This document shows positions 1 through 11,042 of a stretch of DNA of 64,000 bases, piece by piece. Below the pieces are notes generated by a model that was not told where the DNA came from, did no database searches, and was given only the letters and a program-made list of their open reading frames with translations. Source of the stretch: Rosa chinensis (lineage: Eukaryota > Streptophyta > Magnoliopsida > Rosales > Rosaceae); NCBI RefSeq assembly GCF_002994745.2, contig NC_037092.1, positions 73,011,823 through 73,075,822 on the forward strand, read 5' to 3'. Every line of letters begins with the position of its first letter. The stretch's first letter is position 1. Both the position numbers and the translations under genes were made by a program.

Positions 1-1169
1 CTTACTCGTTATACATAAAATTGTTTCGATATTTAAATATTTAAATATTTTGCCTATGGGGCTGGGGCATGGCTTTAGGAATGTAAAGCTGGTTTTGGTT
101 CGTAATTTTTTGTTTAATTACTTGTATAGATTACTATTCATTTTAGTAAATTAAGAAAAATAAGAAGCCAAGAGATTCATCATAAGAGACAGAAAAATAT
201 CTATACTACTGTGCATTAGTTTGCATATTCCGTTTTGTCGTTTAATATGGTAACGATTTGACGTGCTAATTCGAGCGGCAATCATCTTAAATAATTCATG
301 CAGGGCAACTGGGCAAGGGGAGCTTTCCTGGATTATATCTTTTGGTAATTGTTGATCATTACGAAATCGCAAAAATACATATAATTTTCTTCATTTGAGA
401 CTTTGTAAGCAGTTGCGGTTGGCACGTTACTGCATGCAGATGGGGATGGATGATTGGATGGGCTTCATCATCTCACTTTTTACATCACATAGCAACTTGT
501 AACATTATTGCTGATGCGAAAGGAAAGCTGGAAAGGTTCTTAGTACTTAAGTAGGCAAAATATGACTTTGCCAAAAGAAGAAAAAAAAGAATAGGCAAAA
601 TGTGAGGGCGACGTACATATAAAGAGGGATTCAAACTGTAATAGTAAAAAAATACTTTTTTCTTTTTTTATATTGGAGGAGAAATGAATCTCTAATTTAG
701 CCTAATTTTAATATAATATCAATTTCTCATCATTTTTTTAGAAGACCCCTCATCATGCTTTTTTGTTACAGAAATAATTGAGAATTACAACAACTAGTCT
801 TCAATGCGTTGAACAATTTCTCATCATTTGGGCTCAAACATAATAGTAGCACTCTTTTAAAAAAGAAAATAATTTTAAAGGTTTCTCAAACATTAAATTA
901 CACACACGTACGTATATATTTCGTATTTATGACTATGGCTGCCCTAGCCGGCGTTCGCGCAAAGTGCTGCGATGGGTGCTGGGTGGACTTGGATTTACTA
1001 GTGGGTTGCTGAATGGTCTTTTGCCTTGGTTAAAAGTTGGGTCTGGACCCATTCATTGGGCCTTGCTGGTTTTTATTTTATTTTCATGTCTTAGTTTATT
1101 TTTATTTTTCTGGATCTATATCATGAATGATTTTGGGGTCTATTTAGACCCTGCAAGTTTTCAGTGATG
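1..1169. other. AT-rich intergenic left edge
   Basis: No coding homology, RNA gene or complete repeat was recognised on either strand. Reading frames here are short (at most about 70 codons), have no family resemblance, and look like chance. Confidence 0.5.
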
Positions 1170-1337
1170 TTCACCTGATCAGTTGCTGACCAAAGAATTT
1201 ATGCTCAATAACCCTTAGATTTACATCAAAGGGTGGAAAACAAAACACCTCAACTTAATAATAATTCTCTCTGCCATTGGATTTACATCCAAGAGTGGTT
1301 GAGCATTATTTTCTTGGTCAATAACTGATCAGGTGAA
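1170..1337. mobile_element. Small MITE-like inverted-repeat element (168 bp)
   Basis: The two ends are inverted copies: TTCACCTGATCAGTTGCTGA at the left and its near-complement AACTGATCAGGTGAA at the right. The complementarity continues inward through GACCAA / TTGGTC and GCTCAA / TTGAGC. The inside also has two related lines of sequence ('gatttacatc.aagagtgg' type) about 60 bp apart. No clear target-site duplication was found, so the superfamily is open. Size and structure fit a non-autonomous DNA transposon. Confidence 0.6.
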
Positions 1338-2647
1338 TATTTTCCGCAAGTTTTTTACACCGAATAAAAAAATAAAATTTATAATTGTACGCATAAACGT
1401 TTCCAACAATACCCTTAGCAAAACTCACACCCACGTATACCCAGCAAATCTCACACCCAAAACTCATACCCAGCAAAACCCCGATTATCTCCGCGTCAAT
1501 GAGGGTTGCTCCAACATCTTTCCCCAACTGAGGAATTCGTCCAGAGCATCATTATAGACGACCGTGCTCACGCGTGTGGAAGGGTAGTTTAGGCATGCGA
1601 TTAGTTTCATTCTGTTAACCATTGCGCATTCATACTGTCCATCGCTTTTAGAATTTGGTTTGGGTCACGTTCAGGTATCAAGATTAATTTTCAAATCTCT
1701 CTGTTCACATCTTCAGTTCCCATTTTCTCCTATAGTTCATTTGTCTTTTGAATAAAACAGAACCGCTTCTGAAGTTGGGAGATAACTGAAACCACTGAAT
1801 CACGTCTGCCTTTGTTTGCATATCGATTACTGTAACATTTTATAGATGCATGGGCACATGAAAGTTGCGACAGACACAGAACAACAATAATAATGTGCAA
1901 ACTGGGGAACGTAATATCAAAAGAACCACTCATCAAGTCACCGATGAAGGAATTCCAAACATCAGTGGTATCCCTAGTTCGCAAGAGATTGCAGATTAGA
2001 AGCACATAACCCAACATTGCATAAAACCCCATTTGACGCCATATCATGAGCAACACAAAAAATTATGCTAATTAAGGTGTAGAAATTTGGTTCTGGAAGG
2101 AAGGGAGTGCCTCTCAAAATCAAAGCTTGTTGCCATATTCGAAATTCATGTCTCCCACTCCATTGTCTTCCCTTTTTTTTTTCTCTCTCTCTCTCTCTTC
2201 CCAAAATCAAGCAAAAGTATCATGATGAGGCAGGGGAAGTTAGAGTTGTACATGATCAATTTGGGAGAGTGTGGGAGAGAAGAAAAATGCTTGAAAGTGG
2301 TTTATGTTGTTATCTTTGTCAATATCATGCGTATTAAACCCTTGAAGCAATTATAAAGGAAAGTGAAATTTGGGTTTAAGGCTTTGCAAGAAGAAACAAC
2401 GTAAACGCAACAACTTAAACAGTGAACTGCTGGGAACAACTGAATTGTTGGGTACAAATAGAAAAAAGAGTTTTAAACTTTATGGTTTATTTTGTTATTA
2501 TTTTTATTTACTATGACTATTATTGTCATTTCGTATGAGGATATAAATGTCTTTTCATGTAAAATTGATTTGCTGGGTGTACATAGAAATTTGCTGGGTG
2601 CATTTAGAAAGACCCATGATTTTGACGGTGATCAAGCTGGAAGACAA
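1338..2647. other. Unannotated stretch upstream of the YSL relic
   Basis: Contains a CT-rich tract near 2168-2200 and frames of up to 108 codons on the minus strand, none resembling a known family. It may contain the lost promoter and 5' exon of the YSL pseudogene that follows, but nothing shows that directly. Confidence 0.4.
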
Positions 2648-3372
2648 ATGGTTCCGGTTAAGGAGGTTATGGTTGAAGAGGCATTCAAGAATCCGAAGGA
2701 GGTGCTGCCATGGACTAAACAAATAACTGTGAGGTCGATGGTGATAAGCTTTGTGTCATCGTGTGCAAAATTAATTTCGCCACTGGCGTCATATGTACCA
2801 TCTCTAAACTTTGCAGTGGGGCTGTTGGGATTCTCAGTTGTAAAAACATTCGATGCCTTGATTGACAAGTTAGATCTCTCGAAGCAGCCTTTCACTCGTC
2901 ATGAAAGCAGTGTTATTCAAACCCGCATCGTGGCCTCGTCTGGTCTAGTCTTCAGTAGCGGCACAAGGAGTGATTTACTAGCGAGGAGCATGAAGATAGC
3001 TTCTCAGAGTGATGCAGGCAACACCCCAGTCAACATCAAGAGGCTTTTCATTTCATGGATGATTGGATCTCTCTTTATTGCTAGTTTCATTGGGTTGTTT
3101 TCGATTGGATATCCGTGGATAAAGATGATGATACTCAAGAAGAAGTTAACCTATCCGAGCAGAAGTGTGGAACAACAACTGCACACTTCATCAACAGCTT
3201 CCATACGCCAGAAGGAACCACGCTAGCGAAGGAACAAGTTGTTCTTCTCTTCAAAAGCTTAACGTCAGCTTTGCCTTGTCAGGGCTGTAATTTCACGGGG
3301 AATCATGTGGCCATTGATTGAGCTAAAGAAAGGTGACAGTTAAAGTGCTGACATTTCTGCAAGCAATCTTAA
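2648..3372 (+). pseudogene. Yellow-stripe-like (YSL/OPT) transporter pseudogene, 5' segment
   Basis: YSL proteins of the oligopeptide-transporter family move metal-nicotianamine complexes across membranes. An open frame from about 2648 to 3163 reads like the N-terminal third of a YSL: the acidic leader with VEEAFKNP, the PWTKQITVRS start of the first membrane span, YVPSLNFAVGLLGF, KQPFTRHESSVIQT, and a span ending KLTYPS. After 3163 homology moves to another frame (HFINSFHTPEG.TLAKEQV). After about 3284 it moves to a third frame (RGIMWPLIELKKGD) that has a stop at a normally aromatic position. About 50 residues normally lying between these blocks are missing. Homology stops exactly at 3372, where a Tourist-like element begins, and resumes at 10067. 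Clearly dead; identification is confident, subtype not. Confidence 0.82.
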
Positions 3373-3462
3373 GAGTGTGTTTGGATGAGGGAAAAAATGA
3401 TGGATTTTAATTACAAGTAAGGATTTTATAATTCCTAAAAGCTAATTTCCTCGTTTGTCATT

Positions 3463-3596
3463 TAATTTTTATTTTATTTTTTATTCTAGACGACAATGTA
3501 ACTCCCCACCTCACCCTGATGTCAGTGAGATCTGGATCCATGACCTCCACGGTGTTAGTTAGGCTAGCTAACCAACAAGCCACGGCTCCCTGACAT
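3463..3596 (-). repeat. Possible tRNA-derived SINE inside the Tourist-like element
   Basis: Read on the minus strand, the sequence has an A-box-like stretch (TGGCTTGTTGGTTAG) and, about 35 bp on, a B-box-like GGATCCAGATC. An A-rich tail (AATAAAAAATAAAATAAAA) follows. This layout fits a degenerate tRNA-headed SINE. No convincing target-site duplication was found. Confidence 0.4.
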
Positions 3597-3828
3597 GCAT
3601 TATCAGATTGGAATTTAACATTTTCTTTGTGGAAAAAAAAATGAAGGAATTTATTATTTAAATTTCACACTTCAATTTCCACCAAAATAGGTGTCATTTA
3701 CAAATTCCTTTGCTGTATTCAATTTTTATTTCCAAAACAAGGCTTTTTTTATTTTATCTTTTTATTTGTTTTAAACTTTCTTAATTTATTACACATTTCA
3801 AATCCTAACACTAGGCCAAAAAAGCTAA

Positions 3829-4330
3829 TAGACAACGGACCAAATTCGTTGTGTGATTTGGACGATCTCCGTTGTGTGATGAAAAATGGCACAACGGTGG
3901 AAACCCGTTGTGTGAATCACAAACAGTCAACACTTATTTGGTTAAAACTGTTGTGCCTTCTCTCGGCAGATGGCAGCCATAGTTGCCTCGCAGTCATGCT
4001 GCACATGTCATTGGCATCATTCACACAACGAAAGTTGTTTCCGAGCCGTTGTATAAAAGGCGAATCAGACAACAGCATTTTATTTTCTCTGTTGTATGAG
4101 TTATCCTCACACTTCACTTTTGAAAATTTTATTGTTGTGTGTTAATTTTGGATAACGTATTCTAGTTATTACAGTTGTGTGATTGTAAATCAGACAACGT
4201 ATGTTTGTTAGAACCGTTGCATGTTATATAAGGATTCATTGTGTGAACATCCAAATTGTTACTTCAGACAACATTATTAACATTAAAAATTCTATTGTGT
4301 GATAATCGTCTTTTCTGGATTTTGTGCATT
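3829..4330. repeat. Left subterminal motif array of Pack-CACTA 1
   Basis: Repeated short motifs of the ACAACGG / CCGTTGT and TTGTGTGA types occur every 20-40 bp in both orientations. They match the array at the other end of the element and probably bind CACTA transposase (family knowledge). There is no coding content. Confidence 0.75.
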
Positions 4331-4333
4331 GAT

Positions 4334-4933
4334 AATAATGCTCCATTTTACCTAATGAACAGTGACTAATTGTGTGAAGTTTACTATATTAGTGATTGAA
4401 ATCATTATCCAATGAACAATGATTAATATTTACGCCAAAAGCAATGTGATACATCAATAAAATTCCAATATATCCACCAAATATTGAATCCAAGTAACAT
4501 GTCATTGCTATAAAGTTTCCTAGCTAGCTGAATTTACATGATGAAAGAAAATATATTTTGCTTCATTGCTTGGTATTCTATGCTTGATCACTTAGTGACT
4601 CTTTAGGCAACATTTCACTAGATATTCCCAAACCTGCAAACAGAATAAGCAAAATTCAAGGTTATGAAGGAATGATTCAAACTAATTAAAGCTAAAATAG
4701 AAGAAAACATTGCAAGGTAACATTACCAAGCCTTGTACACTAAGAGAAGCAGAGCTATAATATATGTGTAAGCATAACAAACAAATAATACAATCTGATC
4801 AAACAAATGATTAATTAAAGCATCACCATATGATAAGATAACTGTAAGACAGCTAAATCCACAAATAGCCCAAGCACGCAGGATAAGAAGATTTCAGTGT
4901 GTGCCAATTTAAAATTTAGTTCGAGGAATGAAC
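4334..4933. other. Non-coding interior of Pack-CACTA 1 left of the PAE piece
   Basis: No recognised exon. One possible exon-like patch with an acceptor-like TTTGCAG lies on the minus strand near 4635, followed by a short open run ending in a stop near 4580. It is too short to assign. Confidence 0.35.
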
Positions 4934-6172
4934 CTGGATTTTCTTCAGCTTTATTGCTTAGTATTCCGGTAAATAGCAACTGTTTTTCCATAAATTTTGA
5001 TGATCCCCGCCTTGTTGTTTTGCGGTAAACACAATTTCTAATGGTGTTACACCATCCTCCCCCCTACACAAGATATTTATTCAAGTCAAGTTCTATAAAG
5101 TCAGAATTTTAAAATACCATCTTAAAGATATTTCTTATCACAAGTTCATTAAGCATAAATGTAAATGTTAAATGATATGATCAGGAATTGCTATGTAACA
5201 GTCAACAACTATACGTAAGTGCATAACTAAATGATGTCACTGTTTCAGATTTATCTCACACCTCCAATTGAATAAGCCAGCTATTTGCTCCTGACCCGTA
5301 CCCACAATGCAAATGATACCCGGGTAAGGTTCCATCGAGGCAGACTGCAAGGGTCAAAAGCAAAGTAGGTAAATTAGGACAAAAAAAAAATGAAACAGAT
5401 CTCAAAATACAAAAGCATCAAGCGTGTCAAGTCAATTCAATGATCAACTGAACAGTGATTAAGACAGGATTTACCAAATGAACTCAAAAACAATAGATTG
5501 ACAATTACAATGAAAACAACATCACAAGATAGGTCAGGCCACACATAGATTAACACATCTAACAACAATTTATGAAAGCGTCTGAAAAGTAGTATGCTAC
5601 CAATTCCAGCAGGCAGAAGAGAGAATCTTACTCACAGTCTCACACAGTGAACTACAAATTAAGGAAAACTTGAATTGGAAGGAGAAAAGCAAAGGAAACA
5701 GAATTTCAGGTAACAAGCAGGACTGCAATTAATGTTTTCAGGACAACTATTATCATGTAAATGCAATTTACAGTAAACAATAAATAGATGGAGGGACAAA
5801 GCAATCCAAATTTAGATTACCACAAACCACATGCAATCCTATTAACTCAAATAAACCCAGAAATGATACTAGACACAGAAAAGATACAATCTTTATCTAC
5901 CAAGACCAAGCAAAAAGTCCAAAATTTGGATTAAAAAATAAAGAAAAACACAGTAATGGTTAGCTAATTATAGGAGTGAATGTACCTGCTCCTTTGGCAC
6001 CAGCTCCTGGAATAAGGGTTAGTCCTACCATCACCCCAGTTACAGCAGCCTTGGATTCTCCATAGCCCTCCAACCAGGACAGCTCTGTTTCATTAAAACT
6101 ATGCTCCTCAAACCCATTAGCCCATTTGGTGAAAACTAGCACTACAACAATGCCAACCCACAAAAACTTCAT
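4934..6172 (-). pseudogene. Captured pectin acetylesterase fragment (first three exons)
   Basis: Pectin acetylesterases are secreted wall enzymes that remove acetyl groups from pectin. Three minus-strand exons are seen: 6172-5986, 5344-5262 and 5063-4934. All have GT-AG borders and one open frame across the joins. The first starts with a hydrophobic leader (MKFLWVGIVVVLVFTKW) and ends LTLIPGAGAKGA. The second carries [19 protein letters not shown] and WLIQLE. The third carries [20 protein letters not shown] and [11 protein letters not shown], landmarks of the family (the usual His in HLHRG is followed here by Cys). The rest of the gene, with the catalytic Ser-Asp-His region, is absent. It is a transduplicated piece inside Pack-CACTA 1; the frame remains open, so a truncated product is possible but unproven. 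Confidence 0.85.
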
Positions 6173-6285
6173 CTTGGGTCTGCTCTGTTTCAATCTCTCT
6201 ACCACCTAAGAAATGGAAAAATTGAACTTCAGAACAGAAAGATGCAAACTTTGATATTGCATTCGTGTATTTGTGTTTCTGGCTG

Positions 6286-6324
<39 letters not shown>

Positions 6325-6475
6325 GTGTTTTAGCTGGCTGCAATTAGTCACATTCAATAGCAAATCCAGCTAAAGATAGAAGGGTACATGGCCACAAATG
6401 AGTAATGTGGCAAGTATGGAAAGGCAATCAAATTCAAAATGTGTAGCCAAAAAATGGAAAAAGGCTCAAAATGAG

Positions 6476-6520
<45 letters not shown>
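6286..6520. repeat. TA and GA microsatellites within Pack-CACTA 1
   Basis: A TA run lies near 6290-6320 and a GA run near 6473-6520, both just upstream (minus-strand sense) of the captured pectin acetylesterase start. A shorter GA run lies at about 6631-6662. Confidence 0.85.
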
Positions 6521-6524
<4 letters not shown>

Positions 6525-6698
6525 GTGGAGAGATCTCGCAGAAAAGATAATGAAAACAACTAGAACAATATAAAAATTATCCTTCTACTTTTTATTTTCT
6601 GACATGTTCTACAATACAAGCTACTAACCGAGAGAGAGAGAAAGAGAGAAAGAGTGAAAGAGATTAAATACTCTCTCTGGGATTAAAGAAGAAAATAC

Positions 6699-7007
6699 CT
6701 TCTTGCGCTTTCCAATAACCTTAAGCCCACTGCGATCCGAATTTCCAACATTGAAATCAATGGCTGTGATATCCCCTTCTTCCTTAAGAGCCACATGTGT
6801 TGCAGCCAAACCAATCACACACAATCTGATATATAAGGCAGTAATTCAAGAAAAATGATCTAACTTCTTCATTCACACATTAACAAACAAGCACAACAGA
6901 ACAAAAGAACAAAAAAGTTTAAAAAAAGATGGGGCTGTTACCCATTGGGGTGGCGATAAACATATTGGTCATGTTCTGGTTTCATAAAATCTTGATATTG
7001 ATCATAC
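6699..7007 (-). pseudogene. Captured Abitram/Simiate (FAM206A-like) gene fragment, two exons
   Basis: Minus-strand exons 7007-6942 and 6825-6699 join in frame (GG at a donor GTAAC, acceptor CAG). The first encodes RYDQYQDFMKPEHDQYVYR and HPNG. The second encodes CVIGLAATHVALKEEG, then ITAIDFNVG and LKVIGKRKK, and ends exactly at an AAG|GT donor. This matches the conserved N-terminal half of the eukaryotic Abitram (Simiate/FAM206A) family, small proteins with a lipoyl/hybrid-motif-like fold. The C-terminal half is missing. Same strand as the neighbouring captured pieces. The assignment rests on remembered motifs and is fairly confident. Confidence 0.72.
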
Positions 7008-7205
7008 CTAGCATAGAGTGATCAACAATGGACAGTCTCATAGTGATAGATCACTCAAAAACATAATGACAGAGACTAAACAATAAGCAACTTGTCATGA
7101 TATCAGCAGCTATTCTTTTGCAATTTATAGATCAACGCTTATATGTGCTACAACAACCAACTATACGACCAGCAAATTTTCTTATCAACATTGTTTGCAA
7201 AATAC

Positions 7206-7308
7206 CTGTTATAAGAACACAATTGCACAAGTCGACAGTTTTGAGGACAGAGTATCCATTTGCCAAACTCATAACTCCAACATCACCTTGAAAATGTTCT
7301 TGTGATAG
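7206..7308 (-). pseudogene. Captured exon of unidentified origin
   Basis: On the minus strand an acceptor (TTTTTTCAG) at 7309-7311 precedes an open stretch LSQEHFQGDVGVMSLANGY then SVLKTVDLCNCVLIT, followed by a donor-like ACAG|GTATTT at 7206/7205. The rhythm of leucines (LANGYSVLKTVDL.NC) recalls a leucine-rich repeat, but the parent gene was not recognised. Position and strand match the other captured fragments. Confidence 0.45.
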
Positions 7309-7936
7309 CTGAAAAAAAGTTGGAAAGAGCTGGTTACATAACTCCTACACTTACAATAGGAACCTGATGGAAATTACATGACTACCAAATCTCTCCATTA
7401 CTGTTTCGTATAACACTTGGTCAAATTCCCTTTTCTAGATTGTATATGATAATGGCTGAATAGACCAATTAAATTAGTCTAAAAGTTATCAACCCAAAGT
7501 AGTTGACTAATTTCAGTTAAATAAAATTTCAATTTTGGAAATCAAATACCAAGCAGAAGAAGAAGAACAAGAACAGAATCCCAATATCAATTACAAGTGC
7601 CAAGTAAACGACCTTTTGCTGAATAGCTAATTAGTTAAAAGACACTGGTCTTGATAATTCCCAAAAGGAATTTGTATATATACTAAAATAAAGGTGAGTT
7701 CAAGAACATATAATAAAGCTCAAGGGATTTAAAAATCCCAAATACCTGTATACGAACCAAATCATTCAATAATACTATAAAAAGTTGAATTTATACCATA
7801 TCATTAACACACACAAAGAAAAAGCATCAGATAATATTACCTGAATTGGATTGAAACTATGCCAAAGATATTGATGGAACTACTACACAACATCATTGGA
7901 CCAACACACAGCATAGAAAACCCTCCAAAATATATA

Positions 7937-8087
7937 ATCTGTGTGACCTGGGGAATAAGTGCCTTCATTTTCTTCTTTTTCAAATTGGTCGCAGAGGTCA
8001 GTGTAAGCAAGCTTCTTAAACCTATATTCTCCCACAACTCTGCATTGCTTGCTTTCACAAATAGAATTGCAGGGAGGACCTATAATA
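7937..8087 (-). pseudogene. Possible captured exon, unidentified
   Basis: A minus-strand open stretch after an acceptor-like TATAG at about 8085 contains CNSICESKQCRVVGEYRFKK then LAYTDLCDQFEKEENEG. It ends near a donor-like CCAG|GTCACA. The Cys-rich start and acidic end look protein-like, but no family was recognised. Of low weight by itself; supported mainly by its place among captured exons on the same strand. Confidence 0.35.
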
Positions 8088-8470
8088 CGTTTATATACAA
8101 AATGACCAAGAGAGTTCAGAACACACACAACCAAACCACTAGAAACTATAATGTCAATGCAAGACATGAAATTGAGTGGGGATTTAACACTTCCCTTACA
8201 TCTGAATCTGGCTCACTGACCTTATTGTCCTTGTTCCTTTACTGCAATTTATGTGCTTGAAAAAGATAATTTCGTTGCTTTTGAAGCTTCCAGCCAAAAT
8301 AATGAAGACAGTTCTAGGAGTAATGCTTGCCCTGCATAATATAAAAGGAAAGCATAGAATCACTCAACCATTCTGATTCCACACAAAATTGCAATGAAGA
8401 ACATCATTTCTAATCACAAATGAAAAACCCAAAACTAAATTGAAAAACCCATTAAGATCCAGAAACGCAC

Positions 8471-8649
8471 CAAATGATGACGAACAACTGCTGGAGCTGT
8501 TGAGCCTCAGCGACGAGCCGATCAAACTGGGCTTCGCTGCAGAAGGGCGCGAGCTCCACTGAAACCGGTGAATCATCGAGCTCTCGTAACGACCCTTCTG
8601 GGCTCAAAGCCCTGACTGCTGTAATCGGCCCCCAGCTCAAAGTCCTCAT
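8471..8649 (-). pseudogene. Captured WCRKC-type thioredoxin-like N-terminal exon
   Basis: Minus-strand ATG at 8649-8647, then an open frame with RALSPEGSLRELDDSPVSVE, CSEAQFDRLVAEAQQLQQ and FVII, stopping at a TG|GTGCG donor. This resembles the region just before the active site of plant plastid thioredoxin-like 3 (WCRKC) proteins. The split Trp codon would be the start of the next exon in the parent gene. The catalytic WCRKC motif is not in this window, so the piece cannot be an active thioredoxin. It is the rightmost captured piece; the GC-rich flank to about 9160 may be its captured 5' region. Confidence 0.68.
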
Positions 8650-9309
8650 GCCACAGCTTGGAGATACTACTGTTCTTCAGGCCGACTCAGAATCGTTCCC
8701 CAACTCGAGGCTTCATAGCCCAAGAAGATGCTTCTCTTCACTGCTAGGAGAACGAGAATTGAAAACTGAGAAAACCATAAACGAAATCGAAGTCAATTAA
8801 TTAGTGAATTTGCGGTAATACCTTCGGCTTCAGCGATAGAGATAGTGGAGAGTTTGAATCGATCTCTGAGAAGCTCACTCACTGAGTCGGAGCGAACAGA
8901 GGCGAAGACGAGGCCGGAGAGGTGGGCTGTCCCGATGCCAAGTCAGAGACGAGCTTCAGAGTATGGTGGAGTACGAGGGGGTCGTGAATGAGTTAGAGAG
9001 AGCGAGTTAGGGTTTTGATGATTGAAGAAATTGTAGGGGGCGGGAGTTGAGAGTTTGATGATTAGGGATGTGAGGGATGTAGGTTTCAGTGGAGAGAAGG
9101 TGAAATCCACTGGACGCTCAGGCTAGGAGCTGGGTGCTTCGGTTGGATGCTGAATTAGCTTTTGAGTCAGACGCGAAGATTGGCTGTGGACGAAGAGGTA
9201 ATCAGTGACTTGTGTTTCGGGGAGAGAAGAAGACTGGGAGAGACATGGTCTTACAAAATGGCAAGGTGTATTGAGTTTGCCCTGATGCGAGATATGGTTT
9301 GTCTTCTAT

Positions 9310-9930
9310 TTTTTATCATAAAATCAGACAACAAAAATGATGGTGTGTTGTGTGATTGTCTTCTCTTTAAACTTTCAGCTGAGGGACACAAAATGAAAAC
9401 TCCCGCCTACTATGTGTAAGCACAAGCTCATTTTTGGCGCTCGGATGGCTTTCCCATTCACACAACAGAAAAAATGTCATTCCGTTGTAGGAGCTTGCAA
9501 ATCATTTGCCAAAATTTGGTCATTTTGGGGGGAATGAAACTCATTTTGGGGCACATTAATCTTTTCAATGTTATCTCCCTCAATTGGACAACACAATGAA
9601 TATACATGTTGTGTGACAATTTCCAAGTTTCGATCCTACAACACATATAATTATTCTGTTGTGCAAAGTAGTACTTTGGTAGTGCATTTGAGTCCGAAAT
9701 TGGAGCCAAATATGAGTAAAGGTAGGGGGAAAATGTCCCGCTATTTTTTTTTCATTCAGACAATATAACATTCTTTATAACTGTTGTGCAATATTGCTCT
9801 ATCTGAAAAATTTTGAACTGTAGCATCTTTGTACAACGAAAGTTTCTTAAATGTGTTGTAAGAAGCAATTTCCATCAACACACAACGGAAATTTTTTTTT
9901 CATTGTGTAAAAAGTGTTGTATATTGAGGT
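9310..9930. repeat. Right subterminal motif array of Pack-CACTA 1
   Basis: Same short motif types as the left array (ACAACGG, TTGTGTGA, ACACAAC), repeated in both orientations up to the terminal CCTAGTG. Consistent with subterminal transposase-binding repeats. Confidence 0.75.
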
Positions 9931-10066
9931 TATTGGCCTAGTGTAAATAGATACAACCAAACAACAAAAATTGCAATTAATAAAATTTTAGATTGATGGA
10001 GTTAAAGATTCCATCATTTATAAATTCATATGGATTTTATAATTTTCTCATCCAAACGCATCCTAA

Positions 10067-10560
10067 TGGAATCCATTATTAACGGATTTTGATTTCTATA
10101 GTCGTAATGCTTGGTGATGGTATATTCCGAGTTTAGCACCATATATAATGCCCACATGAATTTGATCTTAAAGCTGCATTGACCTCCTCAGAGATGGAAC
10201 TGAATCAAAACTACGAAGAGGTGAAATGGGAGTTGAGTACTTCGACCAGATTCCAGGCTGGGTTGCTTTGGCTGGTATTCTGTTCTTATAGCCATATCAA
10301 TCACCATCCTACCATTCATCTTCCACCAATTAAAATGGTATAATGTTACGATGGTTTGCATGATTGCTCCGGTTGTGGCTTTTTGCAATGTCTATGGCTA
10401 CGGTCTCACCGCCCTTGCTTCCAACAACGGCAAAGTGAAAATCATAATATTCTTTAGTTTTGGCGTTGACAAAGGTGGTGTTTTTGCTGGCCTCGCTTCT
10501 TTTAGTGTCATTTTGAGCATTCTCTCTACAAGCAGAACTTCAAGACGTATTGGATATATG
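10067..10560 (+). pseudogene. YSL transporter pseudogene, 3' segment
   Basis: Homology to YSL resumes right after the TAA duplication at 10064-10066. It reads RILISIVVMLGDG, then (other frame) EMGVEYFDQIPGWVALAG, then FHQLKWY, then APVVAFCNVYGYGLTALAS and GGVFAGLASFSVILSILSTS. These match the C-terminal membrane spans (APxxAFCNxYGxGLTD, GGVxAGLAACGVMMxIVSTA). At least one in-frame stop and several frame changes are present, and the final conserved portion is replaced by unrelated Ser/Arg-rich sequence. Together with 2648-3372 this is one broken gene. Confidence 0.8.
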
Positions 10561-11042
10561 TGTTGTAAAATAGTAGAATGGGTTTCTAAGGAAATAATGG
10601 GTAATCAAGAAATGAGTCGGAGGAGAAGCAGCTCGACCTATTCAAGGAATTCTCTACAGGACGAATCTAGTTGGAGTCCATCTGGGTAAGGAAGAATCGG
10701 TCAGCCCAACTAATTTGTATCAAATGGAAGAACATTCTCCACGTGACTTGCGGAAGTTGCACACCACTGCTCGTACTAACCAAGATATACGTTCAGGCTC
10801 ACTTATAAATACTTGGTAGGTTGAACAATTAAGGTAAACAATCAATCCATACTCCACTTGTTATAATTTAAACACTCATTGACTTGGGCATTCACTAACC
10901 GCATAAGAGAGTTTTTTGCATGTACTCCCCTCTTCAAACTTGACTTGCCAACACCGATCGGAACTCTAAAGGCATAGGAACAACCTCTTGACTAAGAAGC
11001 CTCCACTCTTACTCCAATTAGCATAGTAGGTTAGAAAATTTT
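10561..11042. other. Non-coding tail beyond the YSL relic
   Basis: The frame that leaves the YSL segment goes on as a Ser/Arg-rich run to a stop at 10689. A neighbouring frame continues as EESVSPTNLYQMEEHSPRDL to about 10816, as if one frameshift split a C-terminal tail. No family was recognised. Confidence 0.35.

Larger units (their letters stand above)
3809..9943. mobile_element. Pack-CACTA transposon (6,135 bp) carrying several host gene fragments
   Basis: Begins CACTAGGCCAA and ends TTGGCCTAGTG, with a 3-bp TAA duplication on both sides (3806-3808 and 9944-9946). These are the terminal and target-site signatures of the CACTA (En/Spm) superfamily. Subterminal regions are crowded with short motifs related to ACAACGG and TTGTGTGA in both orientations, as expected for transposase-binding sites. 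No transposase (TNPD/TNPA-like) frame was seen, so it is non-autonomous. Its interior is exon-intron sequence from at least three unrelated host genes, all on the minus strand, plus two further exon-like pieces. Inserted into the Tourist-like element, which was already inside the YSL pseudogene. Confidence 0.9.
3373..10063. mobile_element. Tourist/PIF-Harbinger-like element inside the YSL relic, itself interrupted
   Basis: Left end GAGTGTGTTTGGATGAG and right end (reverse complement) GGATGCGTTTGGATGAG match at 14 of 17 bases. A TAA duplication flanks the element (3370-3372 and 10064-10066), the usual target of Tourist/PIF-Harbinger elements. Without the CACTA inserted at 3809 it would be about 553 bp and non-coding. 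It sits within YSL coding sequence: homology to YSL stops and restarts on the two sides of the TAA copies. Confidence 0.75.

Noticed and set aside
7883..8167. 94-codon minus-strand frame as a complete small gene
   Set aside because: The start is not an ATG context of note and the protein-like part is bounded by splice-like sites inside a Pack-CACTA. Kept only as a possible captured exon.
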